A stretch of 64,000 nucleotides of DNA from Bacillus vallismortis (GCF_004116955.1 NZ_CP026362.1:1714501-1778500); one strand, 5' to 3'; shown: positions 19,637-27,898, numbered from the stretch's first letter. The notes: generated by a model from the sequence alone, not told the origin. Numbers and translations: made by a program.

Positions 19637-20537
19637 CTTCCTTTTTATTTACAATCTTAATGGTTTGTGCCATCACTTTTTTCGGATCAAGTTCATAGGA
19701 AAGAACCTTGCCGTTGATTTTTATTTTCAGATTAGGTGCATATCCGGTGCGGATCTCAACTTGTTTCTGATCAGTTATATCTTTTTTATAGGTTTCATCT
19801 TTTTTCAGCGTTCCCTCTTTTAAAGAGCTGCTGTTTTCATCACGCACCCGAATCCAAGAGCTGTCTGATGCCTTTAGTTCAAGCTCGATTTTATCAGCGC
19901 CGGACACTTCATAAGTCGTTAACGATCCTTCAGTGCCAGTTGCTTTCATCTCCAGTTTTTCACTGTCATTTTCTTCTTTTTGATCTTCATTTTCTTTTGT
20001 TTCTTTTTTAGTGTCTTCCTCTTTTTCAGAGCTGTTATTTTGATTCTCTTTTAGCGCGGAATCTTTAGGGATTTCATACTTGCTTTCACTTTGCGTAATT
20101 GATTTTTCTGAAGCTGCATTGTTATCCTCACTGCTTTTATGATTCGCAAATTGTATGATCGCGTACACAATCGCAATCACGACAATCACGCCGAGAATCA
20201 CAAGTATCGTTGGCAGCAATTCCAGCGCTCTAGATGCTGGCTTTGGCATTTCCTTTTGAAGCTTCATGCCGGAGATTTTTTCAGATACATCATCATGATA
20301 CGTATTCGGGATATCTTTTTTATGCTCCTCAAACAGCTGATCGGCATCAAGTCCGACGGCTTCAGCATATTGCTTAATGAATGCCCGAACATAAAACTTC
20401 CCCGGAATAATGTCATAGTTTCCTTCCTCCAAGGCGGTTAAATACCTTTTTTGAATCTTTGTTGCCGCTTGGAGATCATCCAATGACATTGCTTTTTCCT
20501 CTCTGGCCTCTTTCAGCCGGATTCCTAGTTCAGTCAC
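19623..20537 (-). CDS. rodZ: RodZ cell-shape protein
   Basis: A predicted 304-residue bitopic membrane protein (B. subtilis ymfM) that links MreB filaments to the elongation machinery. The N-terminal helix-turn-helix domain (ELGIRLKEAREEKAMSLDDL) covers residues 3-70. A single membrane helix (TILVILGVIVVIAIVYAI) is near residue 125. A Lys/Glu-rich linker and an outer beta-type domain (IELELKASDSSWIRVRDENS) follow. The GTG at 20537 is preferred over the GTG at 20546 because GGAAGGTG lies six bases before it. Confidence 0.94.
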   Translation of the reverse strand: MTELGIRLKEAREEKAMSLDDLQAATKIQKRYLTALEEGNYDIIPGKFYVRAFIKQYAEAVGLDADQLFEEHKKDIPNTYHDDVSEKISGMKLQKEMPKPASRALELLPTILVILGVIVVIAIVYAIIQFANHKSSEDNNAASEKSITQSESKYEIPKDSALKENQNNSSEKEEDTKKETKENEDQKEENDSEKLEMKATGTEGSLTTYEVSGADKIELELKASDSSWIRVRDENSSSLKEGTLKKDETYKKDITDQKQVEIRTGYAPNLKIKINGKVLSYELDPKKVMAQTIKIVNKKEEKSS

Positions 20538-20555
20538 AACAAACACCTTCCAATT

Positions 20556-21347
20556 TTAAAAATCAAAGCTTGAAAACCCGGATTGATCAAACATTTGGGG
20601 TTCTTCAGCATGTTCATATGTAATAACCTCATCGGGGCCATTTCTCAGTTCAATAATATAATCAAAGTCATCTAGTGTATACTCTGTGTTTTGAACGAAT
20701 ATGTCCGGATGCTCCACCACTTTTGTTGCAGGCAGCCTCATGATTTCTCTGACCAGCTGGAGATGGCGTTCTGATCCTCTTCTTGTTGACACAATTCCGT
20801 CAACGATAAAGACATTTTCAGTGCTGTATTCATCGGCGATCAACTGGCTTCTTATCGTCTGCTTCAGCAAAGTTGATGACACAAACAGCCACCTTTTGCT
20901 TGCACATACACTGGAGGCCACAATCGATTCCGTTTTTCCGACACGCGGCATCCCCCGGATCCCGATTAATTTATGGCCTTCTTTTTTGAACAATTCCGCC
21001 ATGAAATCGACTAATAAGCCTAGCTCGTCCCGTTCAAAGCGGAACGTTTTCTTGTCATCGGCATCCCTTTGTATGTAGCGGCCGTGGCGTACCGCAAGAC
21101 GGTCGCGAAGCCTCGGTTCTCGCAGCTTCGTTACTTTAATTGTTTCCATCGTTTTTAAGATTGATTCTAATCGCTTGATTTGATCTATATGGCGGCACCT
21201 GAGGAGCATTCCCCTTCTGGAAAGGTCGACGCCGTTAATCGTTACAATGTTAATAGATAGCATCCCAAGAAGAGATGAAATATCCCCGAGCAGTCCGGGG
21301 CGGTTGACCTGAATTTCATATTCAAAATACCATTCGAGCTTTGCCAA
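20556..21347 (-). CDS. ymfK: YmfK, conserved protein (DUF3388-like)
   Basis: A predicted 263-residue cytoplasmic protein. The first 75 residues look like an ACT-type regulatory fold (RPGLLGDISSLLGMLSINIV). The centre has GIRGMPRVGKTESIVASS, which resembles a P-loop. The start is a TTG at 21347 (MAKLEWYFEYE) because AAGGGGG lies eight bases upstream. It precedes rodZ by 18 bases and is probably co-transcribed. Its function is not established to my knowledge; regulation of a nucleotide-dependent process is only a guess. Confidence 0.88.
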   Translation of the reverse strand: MAKLEWYFEYEIQVNRPGLLGDISSLLGMLSINIVTINGVDLSRRGMLLRCRHIDQIKRLESILKTMETIKVTKLREPRLRDRLAVRHGRYIQRDADDKKTFRFERDELGLLVDFMAELFKKEGHKLIGIRGMPRVGKTESIVASSVCASKRWLFVSSTLLKQTIRSQLIADEYSTENVFIVDGIVSTRRGSERHLQLVREIMRLPATKVVEHPDIFVQNTEYTLDDFDYIIELRNGPDEVITYEHAEEPQMFDQSGFSSFDF

Positions 21348-21447
21348 ATGATATACCCCCTTCATTGTGGCAAAATTTTACCTTCCTTTATCATAAAGCA
21401 TTTTTCTCTAATTAGAAAGAAGAATGTTGCTGTGACGAGGAAAACAT

Positions 21448-21476
21448 AAAAAAGAGAGGAAAAATCTCCTCTCTTG
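21448..21476 (-). terminator. Intrinsic terminator after ymfJ
   Basis: AAGAGAGGA pairs with TCCTCTCTT over a short A/T loop, followed by TTTTTTATG, right after the ymfJ stop codon. Confidence 0.8.
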
Positions 21477-21734
21477 CTAGTGCGTGCTGTTATTTTCAAC
21501 AAGCTTAACCATCATATTGGCAATGGCACGCTGTTCATCTTTTGATGCTACGCTCCAAAGATCTGCCAGCACTTTTTCCTGCTCGTTCTTAGATTCCACT
21601 TCATTTGCCAAGTAACCGCCGATTTCTGTCGCAAGTTCTGTAATGGTATCCTGGCTCATGCCTTTATCTTGCGCATAGTTCAAACGGTCGCCAAGGAAGT
21701 TTTTCCAGCTATCCCAGTTTTCTAATACTGACAT
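21477..21734 (-). CDS. ymfJ: YmfJ, small conserved protein (DUF3243)
   Basis: A predicted 85-residue helical protein of the DUF3243 family (MSVLENWDSWKNFLGDRL at the N-terminus). I start at ATG 21734, preceded by ATGGAGGA; a longer open frame to 21821 would overlap ymfI and lacks a ribosome site. It lies 80 bases after ymfI and is followed by a clear terminator. The family is widespread in Bacillus, and function is unknown. Confidence 0.88.
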   Translation of the reverse strand: MSVLENWDSWKNFLGDRLNYAQDKGMSQDTITELATEIGGYLANEVESKNEQEKVLADLWSVASKDEQRAIANMMVKLVENNSTH

Positions 21735-21814
21735 GCTCTTTTCCTCCATTTCATGTGAAGTTACAAGCTTATTGTGTCCTTCAGAAAAGATACTATACAC
21801 CGAATATTTTCGGA

Positions 21815-22543
21815 TCAGCAATGCCAGCCGCCATTCACCGACAGAATGTGTCCGGTGATATATGACGCTTTTTCAGACAAGAGAAAAGCTGTTGCATCCG
21901 CAATTTCTTGCGGGCGGGCCAGCCGGCCGATCGGGATATCATCAGCAATCTCTTCTTTTTCAGGCGGAGAAAATTGATTCATCATATTTGTATCAACCGC
22001 GCCCGGCGCTACGGCGTTTACTCTGATTCCGCTTGGCGCCAGCTCCTTAGCCAGTCCTTTCACAAACGAGTGTTGGGCTCCCTTTGCCATGCTGTACAAC
22101 ACTTCACAAGATGCTCCAGTTTCTCCCCAAATAGAGCTGACAGCAACGATTGCCCCAGATCTATTCCGGATCATGCCTGGAAGAAGGTTTCTCGTCAGCA
22201 TATACGGACTCGCCACATGGAGTTGAACCATTTCCTGAACCGTTGCATTATCTACATCCGTAATTAGCCCAAAATGGCTTCTTCCGCTATTTAAAATAAT
22301 GGCATCAATTGGCTGAACAATTAAATTTGTCAGCTTATCTGCTCCTTCCGGTGCGGAGAGATCGGCTTGCAAGATCTCAGCATGCACCCCATACGCCTCA
22401 TTAAGTTTTTCAGCAAGCTCCGCTGCCGCGTTTTGATTTGTATGGTAATGCAGCAGCAGATTGTATCCATCTGCCGCAAGCGTTTCGCTTATGCTTTTGC
22501 CGATGCCGCCACTTGCTCCGGTAATGAGTGCTGTTTTGTTCAT
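21815..22543 (-). CDS. ymfI: YmfI, short-chain dehydrogenase/reductase (FabG-like)
   Basis: A predicted 242-residue SDR enzyme using NAD(P). The Rossmann glycine motif GASGGIG is at residues 9-15. The catalytic Ser (AVSSIWGE) and YxxxK (YSMAK near residue 150) are present. PGAVDTNM and a C-terminal ITGHILSVNGGWH follow, as in FabG-type reductases. The start is ATG 22543 after GAAGGAAAGAGG; the frame upstream to 22579 crosses the ymfH terminator. The substrate is unknown. It follows the M16 peptidase pair. Confidence 0.92.
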   Translation of the reverse strand: MNKTALITGASGGIGKSISETLAADGYNLLLHYHTNQNAAAELAEKLNEAYGVHAEILQADLSAPEGADKLTNLIVQPIDAIILNSGRSHFGLITDVDNATVQEMVQLHVASPYMLTRNLLPGMIRNRSGAIVAVSSIWGETGASCEVLYSMAKGAQHSFVKGLAKELAPSGIRVNAVAPGAVDTNMMNQFSPPEKEEIADDIPIGRLARPQEIADATAFLLSEKASYITGHILSVNGGWHC

Positions 22544-22561
22544 CCTCTTTCCTTCTTTCCG

Positions 22562-22596
22562 CAGAAAAACACCCCTCACACTGGAGGGATGTTTTG
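22562..22596 (-). terminator. Intrinsic terminator after ymfH
   Basis: AAAACA and CCCTC pair with GAGGG and TGTTTTT with one mismatch, between ymfH and ymfI. The T run is five bases. Confidence 0.7.
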
Positions 22597-22597
22597 T

Positions 22598-23884
22598 TTA
22601 TGATTTAGGAACAACCTTGCAGACAGTCAGTCTATCCGCAGCCATTTCCTCTTGTATGACTTGCTGGACATCTTCAAGGGTAATTTGTTCGAGAACCGAT
22701 ACGACATCAAACAGGCTCATATCCAAGAAAGCATAACGGGTAAATTGATTTGCAATGTACTCAGGTGAATTCAGCGCTTTTAAAAATGTACCAATCTTTT
22801 TCTTTCTGGCAAGTTCAACCTTTTCAGCAGTAATCAATTCACCGGCGCGCAGAAGCATGCTTGAAATGTCTTCAGCCAATCGATCAGGTTCCGGCGTATC
22901 GCCGCCGATCGCCGCAAAACCAAACCCATATTCAGCAGTAAAGTCAAAGCTGAACGTTTCGTCAATATACCCTTTTTCATAAAGTGATTCGTACTGGGCA
23001 GAGCTTTTGCCGAAAAGAGATTCAAGCAATAAGTTCATAGAAAGTTCATGCTTTAACAGCTCTTTGCCTAATCTATACGGGTTCTTTGATTTTAGCCCGA
23101 CAAGGCATTTTGGTCCCTGCACGTTCATTTTGATCTCTTTTTCTTTGCGGAACACCGCTTCTTGTTCCTGTACTTCCTCTCGTTGGATCTCCGGCTGGTC
23201 AGTATATGGCTTTCTCTCCTGATTTTCTCTTACCTGAGAAATGATCGCTTCAGGATCTACAGGCCCTACTATGAAGAGGAGCATGTTGCTCGGGTGATAA
23301 AACGTTTCATAGCATTCATACAGAAGGTCTTTCGTGATAGGCGAAATGCTTTCCACCGTTCCGGCTATGTCAATTTTGACAGGATGTTCTTTGTACATGT
23401 TTTCAATGACCCCGAAGTAAAGCCTCCAATCAGGATTGTCGTCATACATGTTAATCTCCTGCCCGATAATCCCTTTTTCCTTCTCAACCGTTTTTTCAGT
23501 AAAATACGGATCCTGCACAAAATCAATCAGCGTCTCTAAATTGCGTTCAACATTCGATGTGCTTGAGAAAAGATAAGCCGTTCTTGTAAATGACGTAAAC
23601 GCATTGGCAGAAGCGCCCTGTTTGCTGAAATCTTGAAAAACGTCTCCGTCCTCTTTTTCAAACAGCTTATGCTCAAGAAAATGGGCGATACCGTCCGGCA
23701 CATGAACCATCTCATTTTTGCCTAAAGGGACAAATCGGTTATCTATAGAGCCATACTTTGTAGTAAAGACCGCATACGTCTTGTTGAAGCCTTTTTTCGG
23801 CAAAACGTAAACATCAAGGCCGTTTGGCATTTTTTCATGGTACAGTGTCTCCTGAAGCTGTTCATATTTGATTGGTTTGATCAA
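22598..23884 (-). CDS. ymfH: YmfH, M16-family zinc peptidase (active-type subunit)
   Basis: A predicted 428-residue M16 metallopeptidase. The inverted zinc motif HxxEH is present as HFLEH within GIAHFLEHKLFE near residue 68, with the distal Glu expected about 75 residues later. The C-terminal half is the second M16 repeat. It overlaps ymfF by four bases (ATGA), so the two are coupled. The partner YmfF lacks the motif, which suggests a heteromer with one catalytic and one structural chain, as in mitochondrial processing peptidase. Confidence 0.93.
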   Translation of the reverse strand: MIKPIKYEQLQETLYHEKMPNGLDVYVLPKKGFNKTYAVFTTKYGSIDNRFVPLGKNEMVHVPDGIAHFLEHKLFEKEDGDVFQDFSKQGASANAFTSFTRTAYLFSSTSNVERNLETLIDFVQDPYFTEKTVEKEKGIIGQEINMYDDNPDWRLYFGVIENMYKEHPVKIDIAGTVESISPITKDLLYECYETFYHPSNMLLFIVGPVDPEAIISQVRENQERKPYTDQPEIQREEVQEQEAVFRKEKEIKMNVQGPKCLVGLKSKNPYRLGKELLKHELSMNLLLESLFGKSSAQYESLYEKGYIDETFSFDFTAEYGFGFAAIGGDTPEPDRLAEDISSMLLRAGELITAEKVELARKKKIGTFLKALNSPEYIANQFTRYAFLDMSLFDVVSVLEQITLEDVQQVIQEEMAADRLTVCKVVPKS

Positions 23885-25161
23885 GATGCACCCTCCGTCC
23901 CTTTTAAGAAATAAGTCGTATCAAGCTGAATCTTTTCGCCGGCTTTCATGATATCCTCTTTTGTGACCTGATCAATATTGGCGAGAAAATCTTCAATTGG
24001 AACGTCGACTTGGGCAGCGGCCTGCTGATATAAAAATTCCGATAAACCGTACGCAGTATCAATGGTTTCCAGCACTTGATTTCGAATGACAGCCTTTGTC
24101 TGAGCGATATCCTGCTCACTAAAGTCGCCGTTTTTCATTGCTTGAAATTGCTCAGCGATAATAGAAACAGCCTGTTCATAATTTTCCACTTCAATGCCCG
24201 ACATCACCATCAACAAGCCTTTAAAGCTTTCTATACGCGAAGCGGCGTAGTAAGCAAGACTGGCTTTTTCCCGAACATTGATGAAAAGCTTGGAGTGAGA
24301 GAATCCGCCAAACAGCCCGTTAAACACTTGTAAGGCAGGATAATCTCGATCCGTATAAGTGATATTGGTGCGGTAGCCAATATTCAGCTTTCCTTGTTTG
24401 ACATCTTCTTCATCAATCACTTCTTTAGGCTGTGCGTTTTGCTCGGCGTGATTGTTTTCCATCGCCCCAAGGCTGCGCTCTTCTGTTTGAAAATACTTGT
24501 CGATTGACGCTTGCACTTGGTTGCTGTCCACATCGCCAACGACATAAAGATCAAGCTGGTCTTGTTGGATAGCGCTTTTGTATGTTTCATATAATTGATC
24601 AGCCGTAATGGCTTCGACATCTTCAATTTCCCCGTTGACATGGAGCGCGTAAGGCTCGTTTTTGCACATTTCCTGTATCAGCCTTAAATTTGAGTAGCGC
24701 ATTTTATCATCATAAACCGCTTGGATTCTTTGTTTGAGCGTCCGTTTTTCCTGAGTCACATATTGCGATTGAAAAGCGCCTCCCTCTAGAGCAGGTGAAA
24801 AGACGATTTCTGCAAGAAGCTTCAGTCCCTTTTCAAGAAGCGGCGTTTGGTCTTTTAAATACTTTTCATTCGGGATTTCAAGCCTGAACGTAATAACGTG
24901 CCGCTCTCCTTTTTTTGAAAGATCAGCCGAAACGGACGTGCCGTACAGTTCATCTAAATAAGAACGTAATTCTGCGGTTTTCGGATGGTTTTTTGTGCCG
25001 CGAAGGAGCACATGCGGAAGCAGCGCCCTTTTGGTGACTTGCTCCTTTGTCAGCGGCGCAAGCATTTTAAAAATAAGCGAGACGGTTTTGAATTTTTCTG
25101 TTTTTACAATGTGCGCGGTTAAACCGCCGTGCTTTGTTTTGATTTCATTTACATATGACAT
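23881..25161 (-). CDS. ymfF: YmfF, M16-family peptidase homologue lacking the zinc motif
   Basis: A predicted 426-residue M16 fold protein. At the position of HxxEH it reads LLPHVLLRGTKNH, so the zinc site is lost and it is probably a non-catalytic partner of YmfH. The second half keeps the M16 C-terminal pattern (SHSKLFINVREKASLAYYA). It is first in the operon, with an extended -10 promoter upstream and a strong ribosome site (GAAGGAGGTT) before ATG 25161. Confidence 0.93.
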   Translation of the reverse strand: MSYVNEIKTKHGGLTAHIVKTEKFKTVSLIFKMLAPLTKEQVTKRALLPHVLLRGTKNHPKTAELRSYLDELYGTSVSADLSKKGERHVITFRLEIPNEKYLKDQTPLLEKGLKLLAEIVFSPALEGGAFQSQYVTQEKRTLKQRIQAVYDDKMRYSNLRLIQEMCKNEPYALHVNGEIEDVEAITADQLYETYKSAIQQDQLDLYVVGDVDSNQVQASIDKYFQTEERSLGAMENNHAEQNAQPKEVIDEEDVKQGKLNIGYRTNITYTDRDYPALQVFNGLFGGFSHSKLFINVREKASLAYYAASRIESFKGLLMVMSGIEVENYEQAVSIIAEQFQAMKNGDFSEQDIAQTKAVIRNQVLETIDTAYGLSEFLYQQAAAQVDVPIEDFLANIDQVTKEDIMKAGEKIQLDTTYFLKGTEGAS

Positions 25162-25240
25162 ATGGAACCTCCTTCGTTCATTTCTTATTAGTATGTATTA
25201 TGACCCATTTTCAGCATACGCAGAATCACTCTTTCATGTA

Positions 25241-25249
25241 ATTATAGCA
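25241..25249 (-). promoter_or_regulatory. Extended -10 SigA promoter for ymfF-ymfH
   Basis: TGCTATAAT on the minus strand is a perfect extended -10, about 80 bases before the ymfF ATG. The -35 is weak (TTGTTT with long spacing). Confidence 0.65.
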
Positions 25250-25277
25250 ACTGTAGGATTTATAAGGAAACAATAAC

Positions 25278-25299
25278 CTCCGTCTGAATGAACGGAGGC
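25278..25299. terminator. Small hairpin between ymfD and ymfF
   Basis: CCTCCGT pairs with ACGGAGG over an eight-base loop. On the minus strand TTATTGTTT follows, so it could be a weak second terminator after ymfD. The sequence from 25300 to 25401 between this hairpin and the next shows no gene or clear signal. Confidence 0.45.
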
Positions 25300-25401
25300 T
25301 GTTAGATTAATCCATTTTTCAACTAAAAGACAGCTGTTTGCGCCTGCAGAACCACAGTTGGACATTGCAGGAGAGAGAAGATTTTCGCTAATAGCAAAAA
25401 A

Positions 25402-25423
25402 GACGGTTGGCTAGACCGTCCCA
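25402..25423 (-). terminator. Intrinsic terminator, distal copy of the ymfD 3' hairpin
   Basis: On the minus strand GACGGT pairs with ACCGTC across a seven-base loop and is followed by TTTTTT. The 22-base block is identical but for one base to the block at 25656-25677 that overlaps the ymfD stop codon. The two copies flank the repeated element. Confidence 0.7.
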
Positions 25424-25655
25424 GATTGTTGACAAAGTCATAAAACGGTTTTTGTTTTATGACTTTGTCATCTTTTCAGCGTGATTGAAAACCCCTGAAG
25501 TCTAGGAAGGACGAGCATCGGAGCAGACTTTCACAGGATGTGATGACGGCGGTGTTTAGGCAGGATGCCTAAGCATTTAACGGCCGTTCCTTTCCTAACA
25601 CGTGAGCACCGACGCGCAGGCCTGACAACGAATGCGAGGGTTTGTCGACACGCTG
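25423..25655. repeat. Dispersed intergenic element, copy A (MITE-like)
   Basis: About 233 bases, with ends CAGATTGTTGACAAAG and, inverted, CAGCGTGTCGACAAACC, which agree at most positions. It shares several blocks with 38685-38850 in the same order and orientation: TTTTCAGCGTGATTGAAAA, CTAGGAA, and ACAACGAATGCGAGG. A perfect 16-base-pair hairpin lies at 25432-25470. Compared with copy B there are some 65 extra bases in the middle. No open reading frame is convincing. I recall that the B. subtilis genome carries a repeated intergenic element of about 190 bases; whether this is it cannot be decided here. Confidence 0.75.
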
Positions 25656-25677
25656 AGACGGTTGACTAGACCGTCCC
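25656..25677 (-). repeat. Proximal copy of the duplicated ymfD 3' hairpin
   Basis: The same 22-base palindromic block as at 25402-25423 with one difference. It contains the ymfD stop codon TAG, so the last residues of YmfD lie in its arm. It lacks the T run present at the distal copy. Confidence 0.7.
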
Positions 25678-26904
25678 TAAGTTTTTTTCTTCCTCTTCAC
25701 TTTTTTTCGTATCCACAGTGAAGATGACTAAGAATAAAGCAACGATGCTGCAAAACGCCGATAGAATGAAAATAAGCCAGTTTGCTTTAGACATTAATGC
25801 AGCAAAAACAGGGGGGCCGAGAGCTACTCCTATAAAGCGCATGCTATTGTAAAAGGAGGAAATGGTTCCGCATTCCTCACTTTCAATCCCTTCGGTTATC
25901 AGTGCATCTAAAGCAGGAAGCGCCATCCCGATTCCAATTCCGCCAAAACTTAAAAAGACAAATAAAAAATAAAAACTGTGGTTCCACCACAAAGCTATAA
26001 ACGAAAGGGTTAACATAATCATTCCTGTAACCACACAAAACTTCATTCGGCCTTTATCTTTGCCAATCTTTTTTCCAGCTATATAGGAACTGGTTGATAA
26101 AAATAAAAGCGGGATTGCCAGTAAACCGCCTTTAGCCACTCCGTCAATGGCATACTTCTTCTCCAGCGTATCTGATAAATAAAATAAGACGCCGAATAGC
26201 AAAAACATAATGACACACCCGATAATAAAGACCGTATAAAGCCAGCGTCCGTCTTGCTTAAAGATTTTTCGCACATTCTTAATAAACTCAGACACCGCGG
26301 GCGCATCTTCATCTTTTTCAGGTTTGGCCACCAGAAACAACACGAGCAAAAAGCTGATCAAACAGAAAAACGGAATAAACCAAAACGGTACAAACCAGTA
26401 CCAGGTAGCCAATAGGGCCCCGAGTATGGGACTCAGTACCTTCCCTGACGTGTTGGCGGTTTCAATATCGCCAAGACCGGCACTGACCTTTTCATCGTCT
26501 CCTTCAAACAAATCGCCGATAAACGGCATGACGATAGGAGCTGCCCCTGCAGAACCGACGCCTTGAAGTACCCGTCCCGCCAAAATCATAGCGTACGGGT
26601 TTTTCATATAGGTTGAGGCAAAAGCAGCCACCGCCCCTCCCAATCCTGCAATGAGGAGACACGGAAGCAATATTTTTTTTCTCCCGAATCGATCTGACAG
26701 ATACCCCGCAATCGGAATGCAAATAATTGCCACCACCGAATAGACAGTAATGATTAAAGATACTTGAAATGAAGTCACCGAGAGTTTTTTCTCCATCATA
26801 GGCAGAACGGGAATCAGCATGGAATTCCCGAGTGTCATCACAAGCGGTACGGAAGACAATGCAATAATATGTTTCATTCCATTTTTCTTTCTCAACATTT
26901 TCAC
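25666..26904 (-). CDS. ymfD: MFS exporter YmfD/YmfE (bacillibactin efflux)
   Basis: A predicted 412-residue major-facilitator protein with about 12 membrane helices. The MFS loop motif GYLSDRFGRKK is near residue 65. In B. subtilis this transporter has been linked to secretion of the siderophore bacillibactin; here that is by homology only. The start is uncertain: GTG 26904, or ATG 26898, each with only a weak GGGTG upstream. It follows ymfC by about 110 bases with a terminator between. The final codons and stop are inside a duplicated hairpin block that flanks a repeated element. Confidence 0.9.
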   Translation of the reverse strand: MKMLRKKNGMKHIIALSSVPLVMTLGNSMLIPVLPMMEKKLSVTSFQVSLIITVYSVVAIICIPIAGYLSDRFGRKKILLPCLLIAGLGGAVAAFASTYMKNPYAMILAGRVLQGVGSAGAAPIVMPFIGDLFEGDDEKVSAGLGDIETANTSGKVLSPILGALLATWYWFVPFWFIPFFCLISFLLVLFLVAKPEKDEDAPAVSEFIKNVRKIFKQDGRWLYTVFIIGCVIMFLLFGVLFYLSDTLEKKYAIDGVAKGGLLAIPLLFLSTSSYIAGKKIGKDKGRMKFCVVTGMIMLTLSFIALWWNHSFYFLFVFLSFGGIGIGMALPALDALITEGIESEECGTISSFYNSMRFIGVALGPPVFAALMSKANWLIFILSAFCSIVALFLVIFTVDTKKSEEEEKNLGTV

Positions 26905-26984
26905 CCATTCACTTTCTTGTCATCCCTTATATGTTGCGTTAACCGGAGTGAAAGTATGTACAAAGAAACATGAATCAGCGCAAA

Positions 26985-27016
26985 TAAAAAAAACAGACCC
27001 ATCACAGGCGTCCGTT
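26985..27016 (-). terminator. Intrinsic terminator after ymfC
   Basis: AACGGAC and CC pair with GG and GTCTGTT, followed by a run of eight T residues, directly after the ymfC stop. Confidence 0.75.
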
Positions 27017-27741
27017 TAGAATCGTTTACGTAAAACATGAAATCTGAATTTATCCGCTCTAAAATAATTTAAGGAGTAAAGCACTGGTTTATCGTGCTGA
27101 TCGTAATGGGTTTGTTTTAACTGCAAAAGAGCTGTTTCCGGATCGCATTCAAGCACTGGAGAAATGGTATCATGATAGCCGATTGGCTCAATATCAGTCA
27201 CAGCATAGCTGATCACGGAGCCTGAATTTTTCTCAAGCAAATCAAACATAGATTCTTGCTGATGAGAAAAAGAATTCGGCAGAATATTCATCGGAATTTT
27301 GTCTATACAATACACAATCGGCTGTCCGTTAGCTGTCCTGACTCGTTCGAGGTAAAAAAGTTCTTGTCCCTCTTCCAAGTGAAATCTCTTGATATCATCC
27401 TCAGACGGCATAAGCACTTGCGATGATAAAAAAATCGTGCCAGGCGTCATATTCGCCTGTTCTATCATCTTGGTTACACTGTTCAGCTGTTCAATGCCCG
27501 AAAGAAATAACGGCTTAGAATGGACAAAAGTGCCTACACCATGCCTTCTGATAATCACATGCTCTTCTTCAAGGATCCGCAAGGCTTCTCTTAGCGTCGC
27601 TCTGCTGACACCAAGCTTTTTGGAAAGCTCAAATTCGGAAGGCAGCTTTTCCTTCTCAGTGTAGATTCCATTTTTAATATCCTCTTTGATTCGTTCAATT
27701 ACTTTTAAATACAAGTGCCGATTATCAGCTTTTGTAGACAT
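27016..27741 (-). CDS. ymfC: YmfC, GntR/HutC-family transcription regulator
   Basis: A predicted 241-residue regulator. The N-terminal winged helix ([20 protein letters not shown], then HGVGTFVHS) spans residues 10-75. The rest is a UTRA-type ligand-binding domain (ending RADKFRFHV). It lies upstream of the exporter ymfD on the same strand, so regulation of ymfD is a reasonable guess. A palindrome overlapping its own promoter suggests autoregulation. The ligand is unknown. Confidence 0.92.
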   Translation of the reverse strand: MSTKADNRHLYLKVIERIKEDIKNGIYTEKEKLPSEFELSKKLGVSRATLREALRILEEEHVIIRRHGVGTFVHSKPLFLSGIEQLNSVTKMIEQANMTPGTIFLSSQVLMPSEDDIKRFHLEEGQELFYLERVRTANGQPIVYCIDKIPMNILPNSFSHQQESMFDLLEKNSGSVISYAVTDIEPIGYHDTISPVLECDPETALLQLKQTHYDQHDKPVLYSLNYFRADKFRFHVLRKRF

Positions 27742-27776
27742 GTTTTCCCTCCGTAAACCACTTTCGATAAAAATTA

Positions 27777-27798
27777 TTGAACAATTGGGACAACTATA
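27777..27798 (-). promoter_or_regulatory. ymfC promoter -10 with adjoining palindrome (possible YmfC operator)
   Basis: TATAGT at 27793-27798 is a plausible -10. Immediately downstream TTGTCCCAATTGTTCAA (27777-27793) is a dyad with CAATTG at its centre and TTG/CAA arms. The position at the transcription start is typical for GntR-family autorepression. Confidence 0.4.
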
Positions 27799-27861
27799 TC
27801 ATGTTTTGTCGAAAAAATAAATAGAAAGGTTTTAGTTTACATAATGTTATTATCGGTGACC

Positions 27862-27898
27862 AAAGAAAACGGAACTCCCTTCATTAAGAAGAGAGTTC
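27862..27898 (-). terminator. Intrinsic terminator after spoIIIE
   Basis: GAACTC and CTT pair with AAG and GAGTTC with one mismatch, followed by CGTTTTC. The 5' arm is in the last codons of spoIIIE. Confidence 0.75.

Noticed and set aside
25423-25655. Reading the repeat as an insertion sequence remnant
   Set aside because: No transposase fragment is visible in any frame; a short non-coding element fits better.
25162-25665. Search for a protein gene in the 500-base gap between ymfF and ymfD
   Set aside because: No frame with a ribosome site and sensible composition; the gap is explained by a promoter, hairpins and the repeated element.
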